From assembly GCA_051024685.1 (NCBI GenBank), contig JAZHPA010000004.1, positions 1 through 64,000 of the forward strand: a stretch of 64,000 nucleotides of DNA, read 5' to 3'. The notes below the pieces were generated by a model. It was not told the DNA's origin. It ran no database searches and saw only the letters and a list, made by a program, of their open reading frames with translations. A program made the position numbers and the translations under genes. Shown here in pieces: positions 1-7,826 of the stretch (position 1 is the first letter of the stretch; each line of letters opens with the position of its first letter). This DNA is from UBA12545 sp051024685 (GTDB lineage: Bacteria > Bacillota > DSM-521 > Neomoorellales > Neomoorellaceae).

Positions 1-75
1 TGGCTACCGCTCAGGTTTAGTCGCTCGCTTCCAAGCCCAAGCAGGCCTGCCCTGCAAAAAGTGGGGATAACTCAG
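1..75 (+). repeat. Dispersed repeat element, copy 1 (cut by window edge)
   Basis: These bases match the last third of the element seen complete at 15726-15968 and 44989-45231; position 1 aligns with about 45157. The copy ends with the right terminal inverted-repeat arm (CCAAGCCCAAGCAGGCC, about 31-47) and the conserved tail GTGGGGATAACTCAG (61-75). The rest lies outside the window. Like the other copies it is non-coding, and it has the same plus-strand orientation. Confidence 0.85.
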
Positions 76-101
76 TTTTTATGCTGGGTGACTGTCAACT
101 A

Positions 102-194
102 TTAGTGGGGATTTTCCGGATACCCCTGATGCTGACAAATCAGGGTTTCTCCTTCCTTCACCAATACCGCCGCCTAAATCCCTATCCCCACTAA
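102..194. repeat. 11-bp inverted repeat in the exporter upstream region
   Basis: The arms TTAGTGGGGAT (102-112) and ATCCCCACTAA (184-194) are perfect reverse complements 71 nt apart. Between them is a second hairpin, CCCTGAT (124-130) with ATCAGGG (139-145), followed by a pyrimidine-rich run that could be a weak terminator. The left arm repeats the GTGGGGAT text of the adjacent repeat tail. The region lies upstream of the exporter promoter, so it is more likely the end of an upstream transcript or part of the repeat than an operator. I see no gene in 1-325. Confidence 0.5.
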
Positions 195-225
195 AATGTT
201 ACTCTAAGCTGCTGGGTAGGGCGAG

Positions 226-254
226 TTGCCAGGAGTAAAAGACAAAGCTATAAT
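226..254 (+). promoter_or_regulatory. SigA-type promoter of the ABC exporter
   Basis: TTGCCA (226-231), a 17-nt spacer and a perfect TATAAT (249-254). Transcription would start near 261 and leave a leader of about 65 nt before the ATG at 326, which has the ribosome-binding site AGGAG (311-315). Confidence 0.75.
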
Positions 255-325
255 TATTGTTAGTCATTGTTACCCCGCCTTGCCTTCCGTGCAGGGCCTT
301 TTAGTTGTAGAGGAGCTTTACCAAA

Positions 326-1249
326 ATGAACGATATAATTGTAGAAGCCCAAAAACTGGTAAAGCGCTATAACGGTTTTACGGCGGTTAAAGGAATCGAT
401 TTCACCGTCCGCGCGCGGGAATGTCTGGGGTTCTTGGGCCCTAACGGTGCAGGAAAAACTACCACCGTAAGGATGATTTACTGCTTCACCCCCATCTCCG
501 GGGGAAAACTGTCCGTTTTGGGCCTTGATGTCCGCTGCCATCCCCGCGCCATTAAAGCCCAAGTAGGGGTGGTACCCCAGGAGGACACCCTGGACCCCGA
601 GCTCACCGTCGAGGAAAACTTGATCCTCTACGCCAGCTATTTTGACCTTCCACCCAAAATAGCCCGGCAGAGGGCCAGGGAGTTAATGGAGTTCACCGAT
701 CTGCAGGATAAAGCCCGTACATCCGTAGAGCACCTTTCAGGAGGCATGAAGCGCCGGCTGGCCATAGCCCGGGCACTCATTAATAATCCCAAGCTCCTTA
801 TCATGGACGAGCCCACCACCGGCCTCGATCCTGAAGCCCGCCGCTTAATATGGGAAAAGCTCCGCCAGCTAAAGGAAAAAGGGATTACCGTGCTGCTGAC
901 CACCCACTATATGGAAGAAGCGGCCTATCTCTGCGACAGGGTGCTGATAATGAATGACGGCCGCATTCTGGCGGAAGGAGCTCCTGAAGACCTCGTGCGC
1001 CGGCAGATCGGCCAGGAAGTAATCGAGCTGGCCCCCTTTCCCCACCACCGGCCGGACGAATTCCTCTCCCGGCTCGACGGTCAAATCAGGGGTTACCAGC
1101 TCGTGGGAGAAACTTTATTCTTGTACACCGACCGGGGCCACTACATCTGGCCGCAGGTCCAAAGACAGCCCTTCCAGCATAAAATGTTACGCCCGGCTAC
1201 CCTAGAAGACGTCTTCTTAAAGCTGGCAGGCAGGGGGTTGACTCAATGA
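326..1249 (+). CDS. ABC-2 type exporter, ATP-binding subunit
   Basis: ATPase that would power export of an unknown substrate (drug, lipid or polysaccharide) through the membrane partner encoded immediately downstream. The 307 residues show Walker A GPNGAGKTT (about 38-46), signature LSGGMKRR (137-144), Walker B LLIMDEP (157-163) and a following switch histidine in LLTTHYMEEA. The C-terminal 80 residues are the accessory region usual in NodI/DrrA-type ATPases. The start is ATG with AGGAG ten bases upstream, and the stop overlaps the permease start by four bases (ATGA), so translation is probably coupled. The sequence shows the class but not the substrate. Confidence 0.9.
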   Translation: MNDIIVEAQKLVKRYNGFTAVKGIDFTVRARECLGFLGPNGAGKTTTVRMIYCFTPISGGKLSVLGLDVRCHPRAIKAQVGVVPQEDTLDPELTVEENLILYASYFDLPPKIARQRARELMEFTDLQDKARTSVEHLSGGMKRRLAIARALINNPKLLIMDEPTTGLDPEARRLIWEKLRQLKEKGITVLLTTHYMEEAAYLCDRVLIMNDGRILAEGAPEDLVRRQIGQEVIELAPFPHHRPDEFLSRLDGQIRGYQLVGETLFLYTDRGHYIWPQVQRQPFQHKMLRPATLEDVFLKLAGRGLTQ

Positions 1250-2013
1250 ACCTCCAGCTCTCCCGCCGCACGTGGAAGGTCTTCTGGCGCAACTTCGTCG
1301 TCTTCCGCAAGACCTGGCTCGCCAATATCATGTTTAACTTCGTGGAGCCCCTGCTCTATTTAGGTGCCATGGGGTGGGGGTTGGGCAGCTACATCCCTTC
1401 CATCCAAGGCATGAGCTACCTGCAGTTCCTGGCCCCAGGGCTGATCGCTTCTTCGGCCATGTGGGCCACTGCCTCGGAATGCACTTATGACAGCTTCGTG
1501 CGCATGCGCTACCAGAAAATCTATCATGCCCTGGCGGTCACCCCTTTGAGCCTGGAAGAAATCGTGCTGGGAGAAATGCTCTTCGGGGCCTTCAAAGGCC
1601 TCCTGTACGGCAGTGTAATCCTCATCGTCATCTTTGTCCTGGGCCTGGTTCCATCCCCTTGGGCGCTGCTCATTCCCCTTGTGCTGGTACTCTGCGGCCT
1701 GGCTTTTGCCGAACTGAGCATGATCTGGACCGGTCTAGTGCCCAAAATCGATACCTTCAGCTATTATTTCACCCTGATCATTACCCCCATGTTTCTGTTT
1801 TCGGGTATTTTCTTTCCCCTGGACGCGCTGCCCCCCCTGGCCCAGCAGATGGCGTGGTTCATTCCCTTATACCACGTGGTAGAGCTCCTGCGGTCCCTAA
1901 CCCTTGGACATGTAGGCGGCCACCTTTGGCTCCATGTAGGATGGCTGCTGGCGTTTATCGGCCTCTTCTTGTATCCTCCCCTTCACCTCCTGCGGCAGCG
2001 CCTTCGGGGTTAA
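1246..2013 (+). CDS. ABC-2 type exporter, membrane subunit (NodJ-like)
   Basis: A 255-residue integral membrane protein with about six hydrophobic segments and the ABC-2 family layout, including a late segment TLIITPMFLFSGIFFPLDAL followed by the short loop typical of NodJ/DrrB permeases. It pairs with the overlapping ATPase gene as a half-size transporter. It converges with the minus-strand gene ending at 2017, with only three bases between the two stops and no visible terminator. The substrate cannot be told from sequence. Confidence 0.88.
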   Translation: MNLQLSRRTWKVFWRNFVVFRKTWLANIMFNFVEPLLYLGAMGWGLGSYIPSIQGMSYLQFLAPGLIASSAMWATASECTYDSFVRMRYQKIYHALAVTPLSLEEIVLGEMLFGAFKGLLYGSVILIVIFVLGLVPSPWALLIPLVLVLCGLAFAELSMIWTGLVPKIDTFSYYFTLIITPMFLFSGIFFPLDALPPLAQQMAWFIPLYHVVELLRSLTLGHVGGHLWLHVGWLLAFIGLFLYPPLHLLRQRLRG

Positions 2014-2016
2014 AAT

Positions 2017-3225
2017 CTACAAGGTCAGGCGAGGACGCTGCCGGGAATAGGTGAGGCCAAGTAAAGACGCCACTTTTAATGCCAGACGGACCGGCCACAG
2101 GGATAAGTAACGCTTTAGTTCCTGTTTTTCCCGCTGCAGTTCGGCTACCGCCCGTTCGAGGTCCTCGTTGGCAATGAGGGTAGTCTGTAGACGGTACTCC
2201 TGTTCCCGGAGCTGCTGTTTCAGCCGGGCCTGTTCGGCCTGGGCATCGGCCACCGTCTTGTTTAAGGTACCCTGAAGCTGCATAAGCCTGGTTTCCAGGT
2301 GGTGAACCCTTTTCTTCAAGGCATCGCGCTCTACCCTTAAACTGACCAGCTGCTCTTCCACCTGGGTCAATTCCTGCCGGAGTTCTTCCTTGCGCTGGTG
2401 AAGCTTTTCCAGATCGGCCAGGAGGCTCCTGTTCTCTTTACGCAGGTCCTCCACCTCCTGGCGCAGTGCCGCCAGTTCCTGGTTTTCGCCGGACTTCTCC
2501 GCCGAAGACCCGGCCTTGCCGCCGTTAATAAGGCTGAGCTCCCGGCTCGTATTGAGAATCAGGGTAGCAGTCTCCGCCCCGGCCGCCACTTCTTCCCAGG
2601 CGGAATCGCCTTCGGACGGTCGGGCATCGCGCTGGAGGGGAAATAGCTTGTCCCAAAAGTCCTTTTCTTCCTCCGTTTCCTGGGGCTGTACCGCAGCAGC
2701 AGGGGACCCGTCTGCAACCGGCATCTCTTCCGCCGTAGCCGCGGCCGCTTCCTTATCTTCTTCCGGCTGGCGGTATGACCAGTGTATCAAGCCCCACCTT
2801 CCGTCCTTGAGCCTTAAGAAGCGCCCGTCATGAACCAGCTTCTGCTCTCCCGCAACCTCCGGTTTGCCGCTCTCCCGCAGCTCGCTGTTAATGTCGCTTA
2901 ACCGCAGGGCCTCCCCCTTGGTCTGCAGGAGCCGATGCGCCGGGTCGTTTTCCTTCAGCCCGTCCAGGCGCAGGCACCAGAACCCCTTGCCCTCGTTCCG
3001 AAAGCAGGGGTTCTTGCTCAAGCAACGGTTTACGTTTTTCTGCACCTTGGCTGGCGATTGGGTAGGCAGGAGCTCTTTCTGGGCCGCGGCGACGAGCTCG
3101 CTCACCGATTGGGGGGAGTATTCAAAAAGCCGGAGTTTTAGCAGGTCGGTAAGAGAGTCTAATCGCCCTGTAACCTGAATTTTAGCCACCTTGGGTAAGG
3201 GGGTAATTTTCGATTTCTTAGCCAT
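2017..3225 (-). CDS. Hypothetical protein: winged-helix-like N-terminus and long coiled coil
   Basis: I do not recognise this 402-residue protein as a named family. Residues about 20-85 and 95-145 look like two small winged-helix or HARE-type modules (helices ending in FRNEGKGFWCLRLDG and GRFLRLKDGRWGLIHW). An acidic, Ala/Glu-rich linker follows, and then about 130 residues of heptad-rich coiled coil (QELAALRQEVEDLRKENR onward). The tail ends in a short hydrophobic/basic stretch (VRLALKVASLLGL). This suggests a nucleic-acid- or protein-binding dimer, but that is inference. The start is ATG at 3225 because AGAGGTGA lies six bases upstream; a TTG at 3276 would be in frame but lacks a binding site. 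The start codon lies inside the inverted repeat at 3220-3281. Confidence 0.65.
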   Translation of the reverse strand: MAKKSKITPLPKVAKIQVTGRLDSLTDLLKLRLFEYSPQSVSELVAAAQKELLPTQSPAKVQKNVNRCLSKNPCFRNEGKGFWCLRLDGLKENDPAHRLLQTKGEALRLSDINSELRESGKPEVAGEQKLVHDGRFLRLKDGRWGLIHWSYRQPEEDKEAAAATAEEMPVADGSPAAAVQPQETEEEKDFWDKLFPLQRDARPSEGDSAWEEVAAGAETATLILNTSRELSLINGGKAGSSAEKSGENQELAALRQEVEDLRKENRSLLADLEKLHQRKEELRQELTQVEEQLVSLRVERDALKKRVHHLETRLMQLQGTLNKTVADAQAEQARLKQQLREQEYRLQTTLIANEDLERAVAELQREKQELKRYLSLWPVRLALKVASLLGLTYSRQRPRLTL

Positions 3226-3281
3226 TGATGTCACCTCTTTTGGGTACTTACGATCAGAGGAAATATTTGACATCAATGGCT
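3220..3281 (-). promoter_or_regulatory. 14-bp inverted repeat enclosing the start codon
   Basis: AGCCATTGATGTCA (3220-3233) and TGACATCAATGGCT (3268-3281) are perfect reverse complements, 34 nt apart. The gene-proximal arm contains the ATG at 3225-3223 and part of the AGAGGTGA ribosome-binding site. In an mRNA starting above 3281 this would fold into a hairpin that hides the start; in DNA it could be a two-site operator. No SigA promoter is obvious just upstream. Confidence 0.6.
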
Positions 3282-3380
3282 CAAAGTCCTTCGGGAAAAA
3301 GGAAATGTTATGTCATTATTTGGTAAAATAAGGCCCCGAAAAATAGCGAACATCTGTTCCTCATGGTCGCAGCTTATCGG

Positions 3381-3623
3381 TCATGTACCTTCACTTGATT
3401 CAATTCGCCCGGCGGTTTCCCTCAGAATATCCCGGGCCTGTGCCGCTTTTTCTTCGGGAACCAGGACCTCCACCTGGCCCAGAGGGCCGAAATTTAAGCC
3501 GTACAACCTGCCTATGGCCTCGCCTCGCAGGCGCACAGGTATGCCGGCGGATTCCAGAAGCCCCTTCATCAGGGAGGCTTCCACGGGCAAAGTAGCTGCC
3601 ACCGCTATCCATTTTTCTCCCAT
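3381..3623 (-). CDS. DUF2007 small signal-transducing-like protein
   Basis: An 80-residue protein of the DUF2007 type: an N-terminal strand WIAVAATLPVEASLMKGLLESAGIPVRL followed by GQVEVLVPEEKAAQARDIL. This alpha/beta fold is found in PII-like or partner-binding modules and is often annotated as a putative signal-transducing protein with unknown ligand. It overlaps the end of rluD by 19 bases. GGAGGGGG lies about 11 bases before the ATG. The function is unproven. Confidence 0.8.
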   Translation of the reverse strand: MGEKWIAVAATLPVEASLMKGLLESAGIPVRLRGEAIGRLYGLNFGPLGQVEVLVPEEKAAQARDILRETAGRIESSEGT

Positions 3624-4570
3624 GGGTACCCTTCCCCCTCCTGAATATGCTCTTTACGCCTGCGCAGCTCGGCCAGCACCCGGTTGAAGGCTTCCGGCGG
3701 GGGAGCACTAAATTCCAGGTACTCCCCAATGCGGGGATGGGTCAAACCTAGCTGGGCGGCATGAAGCAACTGTCCGGGCACCGCAAAGGGTTGCCTGCGC
3801 ACTCCGTACTTGGGGTCACCTACCACCGGATGGCCAACATAGGCCATATGCACGCGTATCTGGTGAGTGCGGCCGGTTTCCAGGGCGGCTTCTATCAGGG
3901 TATAGCCGTGAAATCGCTCCCGCACCCGGTAATGAGTAACCGCAGGCCGCGAATTCTTGAGCGTTACGGCCATTCGCTGGCGGTCAACGGGGTGGCGGCC
4001 AATGGGGGCCTCAATGCGGCCCGAGGATTCCCTGATGTCTCCATGCACTAGGGCCAGGTACACCCGCTTAACCCGGTGAGCTTTAATCTGGGCCACTAGG
4101 GAGCGGTGGGCCGCGTCATTTTTGGCGGCTACCAGCAGCCCCGAAGTATCTTTGTCCAAGCGGTGGACGATACCCGGCCGCAAAACTCCGTTAATCCCTG
4201 ACAGGTTCCTGCAGTGGTAAAGGAGGGCATTTACCAGGGTACCGCTTTCATTCCCGGGGGCAGGATGGACCACCATTCCCTGGGGCTTGTTGACCACGAT
4301 AATATCCTCATCCTCGTAGACAATGTCCAGCTCAATGGGCTCCGGTTTAGCCTCCAAACGGCGCGGCGGCGGTATCTCTCCGGAGATTCTGTCCCCTGGC
4401 CGGACCTTGTAATTGGCCTTGGCCGGCCGGCCCTCCACCAAGATAAAACCCTGCTCGATCAACCCTTGGACGCGGCTGCGGGATATATCCGGCAGCTTCC
4501 GGGTTAACCATACGTCCAGGCGAACCCCCGCGTCCTCCTGACCCACTACTAGGGAAAAAGGTCCCGTCAC
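3605..4570 (-). CDS. rluD: 23S rRNA pseudouridine synthase, RluD family
   Basis: Isomerises specific uridines of large-subunit rRNA. The 321 residues have an N-terminal S4 RNA-binding domain (DVWLTRKLPDISRSRVQGLI) and the catalytic motif HRLDKDTSGLLV, whose Asp is the nucleophile, followed by GRTHQIRVHMAYVGHPVVGDP. The start is GTG at 4570: it overlaps the lspA stop as GTGA, and the longer reading frame would run far into lspA. The pairing with lspA matches Bacillus, where ylyB follows lspA. Confidence 0.92.
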   Translation of the reverse strand: MTGPFSLVVGQEDAGVRLDVWLTRKLPDISRSRVQGLIEQGFILVEGRPAKANYKVRPGDRISGEIPPPRRLEAKPEPIELDIVYEDEDIIVVNKPQGMVVHPAPGNESGTLVNALLYHCRNLSGINGVLRPGIVHRLDKDTSGLLVAAKNDAAHRSLVAQIKAHRVKRVYLALVHGDIRESSGRIEAPIGRHPVDRQRMAVTLKNSRPAVTHYRVRERFHGYTLIEAALETGRTHQIRVHMAYVGHPVVGDPKYGVRRQPFAVPGQLLHAAQLGLTHPRIGEYLEFSAPPPEAFNRVLAELRRRKEHIQEGEGYPWEKNG

Positions 4571-5016
4571 TCCATTTCCCCTTTCCCATCCCGGCACCAC
4601 AACTGCCACAGAAGAAGGCCTGCACCACCCACAATGGCCACGTCCGCCAAGTTGAAGACGGGCCATATGCGGAAATCTAAAAAGTCCACCACGTAGCCAA
4701 AGCGTAAGCGATCCAGGAGGTTGCCTAAAGCTCCACCCAGTTGGAGGGCCAGGGCCAGCTGAAAGTAAAGGCCGCCGGTTCTAAACTGGCGATAAGCAAT
4801 AATAATCAGCCCGATAACGATTAAACCGGTGGCTATGAAAAAGGGAGTCCTGTGGGCCAGCAGCCCGAAGGCCGCTCCGGGGTTATTTACATGGGTAAGG
4901 TGAAAGATGTTGTCGAGTACGGGGACGGTTTCGTTGGGCGCCAGCGTCTGGCGCACCACCAACTTGCTCAACTGGTCGCCCGCCACAACTGCCAGGACCA
5001 ACAACGGGAATAGCAA
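4567..5016 (-). CDS. lspA: Lipoprotein signal peptidase
   Basis: Signal peptidase II, a membrane aspartyl protease that removes the signal peptide from prolipoproteins after lipid attachment. At 149 residues with four hydrophobic segments it has the normal size. Motifs present are GDQLSK near the N-terminus, NNPGAAFGLL, GNLLDRLRFGYVVDF and FNLADVAI; the probable catalytic pair is Asp111 (VVDF) and Asp125 (NLAD). It lies between thiD (3-nt gap) and rluD (4-nt overlap), so it is part of a continuous operon. Confidence 0.95.
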   Translation of the reverse strand: MLFPLLVLAVVAGDQLSKLVVRQTLAPNETVPVLDNIFHLTHVNNPGAAFGLLAHRTPFFIATGLIVIGLIIIAYRQFRTGGLYFQLALALQLGGALGNLLDRLRFGYVVDFLDFRIWPVFNLADVAIVGGAGLLLWQLWCRDGKGEME

Positions 5017-5019
5017 AGG

Positions 5020-5817
5020 TTAATCCCCCCAGGCGTAATAAGCTGCCAGGTGGTGCACCGGACCGTAACCCCGGCCTACAGGACGACCGGCAGCCAGGGC
5101 CCGCCCCAAATACTCCTTGGCTTTGCGCGCTGCCTCGGGTACTTCGGCCCCCCTGGCCAGGAAAGCGGTCACGGCGGCGGCAAAGGTACAGCCGATACCA
5201 TGGGTGTTGTTGGTATTTATACGCGGCCCGCCAAAGCGATACACTTTATGGCCGTCGAAGAGGATATCTATCACCTCTTCACCCGGCAGGTGTCCGCCCT
5301 TCACGATCACAAAGGATACCCCCCAGTCGTGAATTTGCCGTGCAGCTTCCTCCATGTCCCGTTCGTCCTTTATGGGGCGACCGGTAAGCGCGGCAGCTTC
5401 TTCAGCGTTGGGAGTAACCACCAGGGCCAGGGGCATAAGCTCCCTGATCATGACCTCACAGGCCTCTGGTGTCAGAAGGGAGTGCCCACTCTTGCTCACC
5501 ATGACAGGGTCCACTACCAGTTTTTTTACTCTATATTCTTTAATTTTGGCGGCCACGGCTCTCACGATTTCGGCGTTGGCCAGCATACCGGTCTTCGCGG
5601 CATCAGTCCCTATATCTTTTAAGACCGCGTCTATCTGCAGAGCCACGAAATCCGGCGGCAGGTCGTAGGTTCCTAGAACTCCGCAGGTATTCTGTGCCGT
5701 AACCGAGGTAATCACGCTAGTACCGTAAACTTTAAGGGCCGCAAAGGTTTTTAAGTCGGCCTGAATGCCCGCCCCTCCCCCGGAATCCGAACCGGCGATG
5801 GTCAAGGCTTTATACAT
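5020..5817 (-). CDS. thiD: Hydroxymethylpyrimidine (phosphate) kinase
   Basis: Phosphorylates HMP and HMP-P in thiamine biosynthesis; ribokinase superfamily, 265 residues. Visible motifs are the N-terminal TIAGSDSGGGAGIQADLKTF, the substrate/ATP region VVTPNAEEAAALTG, and the anion-hole and catalytic stretch NTNNTHGIGCTFAAAVTAFLARG. The ATG at 5817 has AAGGGGAG upstream; a longer in-frame start at 5865 lacks one. No other thiamine gene is in the window, and no TPP riboswitch core is visible in the leader, so its placement between a dksA-like gene and lspA looks like a local insertion. Confidence 0.93.
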   Translation of the reverse strand: MYKALTIAGSDSGGGAGIQADLKTFAALKVYGTSVITSVTAQNTCGVLGTYDLPPDFVALQIDAVLKDIGTDAAKTGMLANAEIVRAVAAKIKEYRVKKLVVDPVMVSKSGHSLLTPEACEVMIRELMPLALVVTPNAEEAAALTGRPIKDERDMEEAARQIHDWGVSFVIVKGGHLPGEEVIDILFDGHKVYRFGGPRINTNNTHGIGCTFAAAVTAFLARGAEVPEAARKAKEYLGRALAAGRPVGRGYGPVHHLAAYYAWGD

Positions 5818-5913
5818 CTCGCTCCCCTTCCCGCCCGCAATACTAGATAGCGGGGCCTCCCCCACTTTTCAGCACCTTGTTCGACCTTGGCGTTGCACCC
5901 CAAACTCTCATCT

Positions 5914-5942
5914 ATAATATCACTACTGCCCCTAAGGGTAAA
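5914..5942 (-). promoter_or_regulatory. Probable SigA promoter before thiD
   Basis: Read on the minus strand: TTTACC (5942-5937), a 17-nt spacer and TATTAT (5919-5914). The leader to the thiD ATG would be about 90 nt. It is GC-rich with several short palindromes, but matches no riboswitch I know. Confidence 0.5.
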
Positions 5943-6027
5943 TAACTTTACTTTGCCCGACAAATTCTTCCCATGTGGCAGCGAAAAGGCTACTAATTGC
6001 TTAAAGCCATTGCCCTCGCGGCTCCGG

Positions 6028-6753
6028 CTAGTCCTCCCGTTTATCCCAGCCCTCATCTCCGACCAAAGGCTCACGCGGGGGGCCTTCATCATTGATATAA
6101 GCCCCTGTATCCTCATAAAACATACCGTCAGCTCCCTTGAAGTAGGGAATGCCTTCTACCGGGTCCACATAACCGTGGTCTTCATCAAGGTCCATAGGCC
6201 CGTAATAAGAACCGGTGCGGGCCTCCGAAGCATGTTCCGTCGTTCGGGCCAGTTCCTGCCAAGTATCTTCCCCCCCGTATATCACCCGATCGTCCTCCTC
6301 CCCCTTCATCCGGAAGTCGCGAAGACCGCCGAAGGGAAGGAGCACCACTTCTTCTTCTACGGGCCGGTGGTTTTGCCCCGTTCGCTTCTTTTCTACCGCC
6401 CGACGGCATTCCAAACAGAGGGTGGTTTCCGGAACAGCTTCCAGGCGTTCAAGAGGTATTTCCTCACCGCACCGCTTACAGCGGCCGTAGGTTCCTTCCC
6501 GGATGCTTTCCAGGGCGTCCTGAATTTTCTGGAGCTGAAGCACGGCATTATCCCGCAGGGCCAGGTCCTTACTCCGTTCAAACAGCTCGCTTCCCAGATC
6601 GCCTGGGTGATTATCGTAACTGGACAGCTCCTGGATAGAATCCTGCATGGATTCGCCTAAACCCCCGTAGCGAAAAGAGCGCCTCTGCTCTTCGTAAGCC
6701 GCCCGCAGGGCCAATAATTTCCGGCGAAAATATTCCAACTTTTGTTGATCCAT
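6028..6753 (-). CDS. yteA: DksA/TraR-type zinc-finger protein (YteA/YlyA family)
   Basis: A 241-residue member of the sporulation-associated YteA family. The first 100 residues form a coiled coil (QQKLEYFRRKLLALRAAYEEQ), followed by a C4 zinc finger CKRCGEEIP...CLEC and then an acidic tail with the family text GSYYGPMDLDEDHGYVDPV and FYEDTGAYIN. DksA relatives bind RNA polymerase through the secondary channel; whether this one does is inference. The start ATG at 6753 follows GGGAGATG. It occupies the position of ylyA between ileS and lspA in Bacillus. Confidence 0.85.
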   Translation of the reverse strand: MDQQKLEYFRRKLLALRAAYEEQRRSFRYGGLGESMQDSIQELSSYDNHPGDLGSELFERSKDLALRDNAVLQLQKIQDALESIREGTYGRCKRCGEEIPLERLEAVPETTLCLECRRAVEKKRTGQNHRPVEEEVVLLPFGGLRDFRMKGEEDDRVIYGGEDTWQELARTTEHASEARTGSYYGPMDLDEDHGYVDPVEGIPYFKGADGMFYEDTGAYINDEGPPREPLVGDEGWDKRED

Positions 6754-6788
6754 ACAGCATCTCCCCTTGTCCTCTTTACTTGTCCTCT

Positions 6789-7082
6789 TTAATAGTAAAT
6801 CTCCTTCTGGACCACCCGGACAATTTCGGCGATGAGCTTGCCGATGACCGGCAGGTTTTGCAGGGCCAGCTCTCTCACAATATAAATGACCAGGGTACCC
6901 AATATGGTGACTCCTACCGCGATTCCCAGCCCCCTGGCCAGGCCGGCCAAAAAGTTTAAGTAGAGCAGTCGAAGGGGCCGGCGGTAAAGTTCCACCCACT
7001 CGGCCAAATTAGCTTTTTCCAAAGCCAGCATCAAATCCTCGATTTTCTCGATAAGAGAGCCGTCGTCCCGGTGGCGCTCCAC
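6789..7082 (-). CDS. DUF5665 small membrane protein
   Basis: A 97-residue protein: an amphipathic N-terminal helix (IEKIEDLMLALEKANLAEWVELY), one or two hydrophobic segments (LNFLAGLARGLGIAVGVTILGTLVIYIV), and a C-terminal amphipathic helix (LPVIGKLIAEIVRVVQKEI). This is the DUF5665 pattern found beside yteA in Clostridia. The start is taken as GTG at 7082 because AAGGA lies four bases upstream; a TTG directly before it is the alternative. Function unknown. Confidence 0.7.
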   Translation of the reverse strand: MERHRDDGSLIEKIEDLMLALEKANLAEWVELYRRPLRLLYLNFLAGLARGLGIAVGVTILGTLVIYIVRELALQNLPVIGKLIAEIVRVVQKEIYY

Positions 7083-7166
7083 CAAATCCTTCTCTCCCGT
7101 TCCTTTAATAAAATATATTGCCCGTTAACCGCCCTGCTTAAAACCTAACCTAACACTCACCCCTAC

Positions 7167-7192
7167 AAAAAAATCCTGCTTAAGGCCGCAGG
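7167..7192 (-). terminator. Intrinsic terminator after pduL
   Basis: On the minus strand CCTGC, an 8-nt loop and GCAGG, then A and seven T. The stem starts inside the last pduL codons and the TAA stop lies in the loop, so the pduL transcript should end here and the genes downstream need their own promoter. Confidence 0.7.
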
Positions 7193-7770
7193 ATGTGAAC
7201 AAGGTCTCCGTTTTTGAGCAGGGCAGCATTAGCTTCGTCGGTGTCCAGGTGCAGTTCCACCCGGTATTCCGGACTTACTCGCACAATGACGTTGTCAAAG
7301 ATTAAACCCCTCTCACCCGGTACCAAAACCTGCACCCGCTGTCCATCCTTCAACCCGTATTTACAGGCGCTGGCCTCATCCATGTGTATGTGACGTGCAG
7401 CCAGGATTACCCCCTGTGAGAGGGTAAGGGCGCCTCGAGGACCGACCACCGCGATCCCGGGCGTCCCCTCCAGGTCACCGGACTCCCTTACCGGGGGTCT
7501 AATCCCCAGCCGGTAGCCGTCGGTTAAGGCCAACTCTATCTGAGAGTATTCCCGCGGTGGACCGAGGAGTCTTAAACCCTCGATAACCCCCCGCGGTCCC
7601 ACTATAGTCACCGTTTCCTCAGCCGCATACTCCCCGGGCTGACTAAGCTGCCGATAAGGTTTCAGCCGGTACCCGGGGCCGAACAGCACCTCTAAATCCG
7701 CCTGACTCATGTGCATGTGGCGATTGGAAACCCCTACCGGCACGGCCAGCGGCAGCACTTCCCCGGACAT
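7180..7770 (-). CDS. pduL: PduL-type phosphate acyltransferase (phosphotransacetylase)
   Basis: Interconverts acyl-CoA and acyl phosphate; in Moorella-type acetogens PduL enzymes act as the phosphotransacetylase that conserves energy as acetyl phosphate. The 196 residues hold two PduL domains with the metal-binding histidines VSNRHMHMSQADLE (near 15-28) and AARHIHMDEASA, plus VELHLDTDEAN. No microcompartment genes or encapsulation tail are present, which favours a housekeeping role. It stands between ileS and a DUF5665 gene, not beside an acetate kinase, and has its own terminator. Confidence 0.88.
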   Translation of the reverse strand: MSGEVLPLAVPVGVSNRHMHMSQADLEVLFGPGYRLKPYRQLSQPGEYAAEETVTIVGPRGVIEGLRLLGPPREYSQIELALTDGYRLGIRPPVRESGDLEGTPGIAVVGPRGALTLSQGVILAARHIHMDEASACKYGLKDGQRVQVLVPGERGLIFDNVIVRVSPEYRVELHLDTDEANAALLKNGDLVHILRP

Positions 7771-7826
7771 CAGGATGAAGGCCCTCCCTCCTGGCCCCCC
7801 TACCTGTTAAAGGGCGCCCCTATCTA

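Noticed and set aside
5818..6027. TPP riboswitch before thiD
   Set aside because: The conserved CTGAGA and ACCTGAT cores are absent from the leader on the minus strand.
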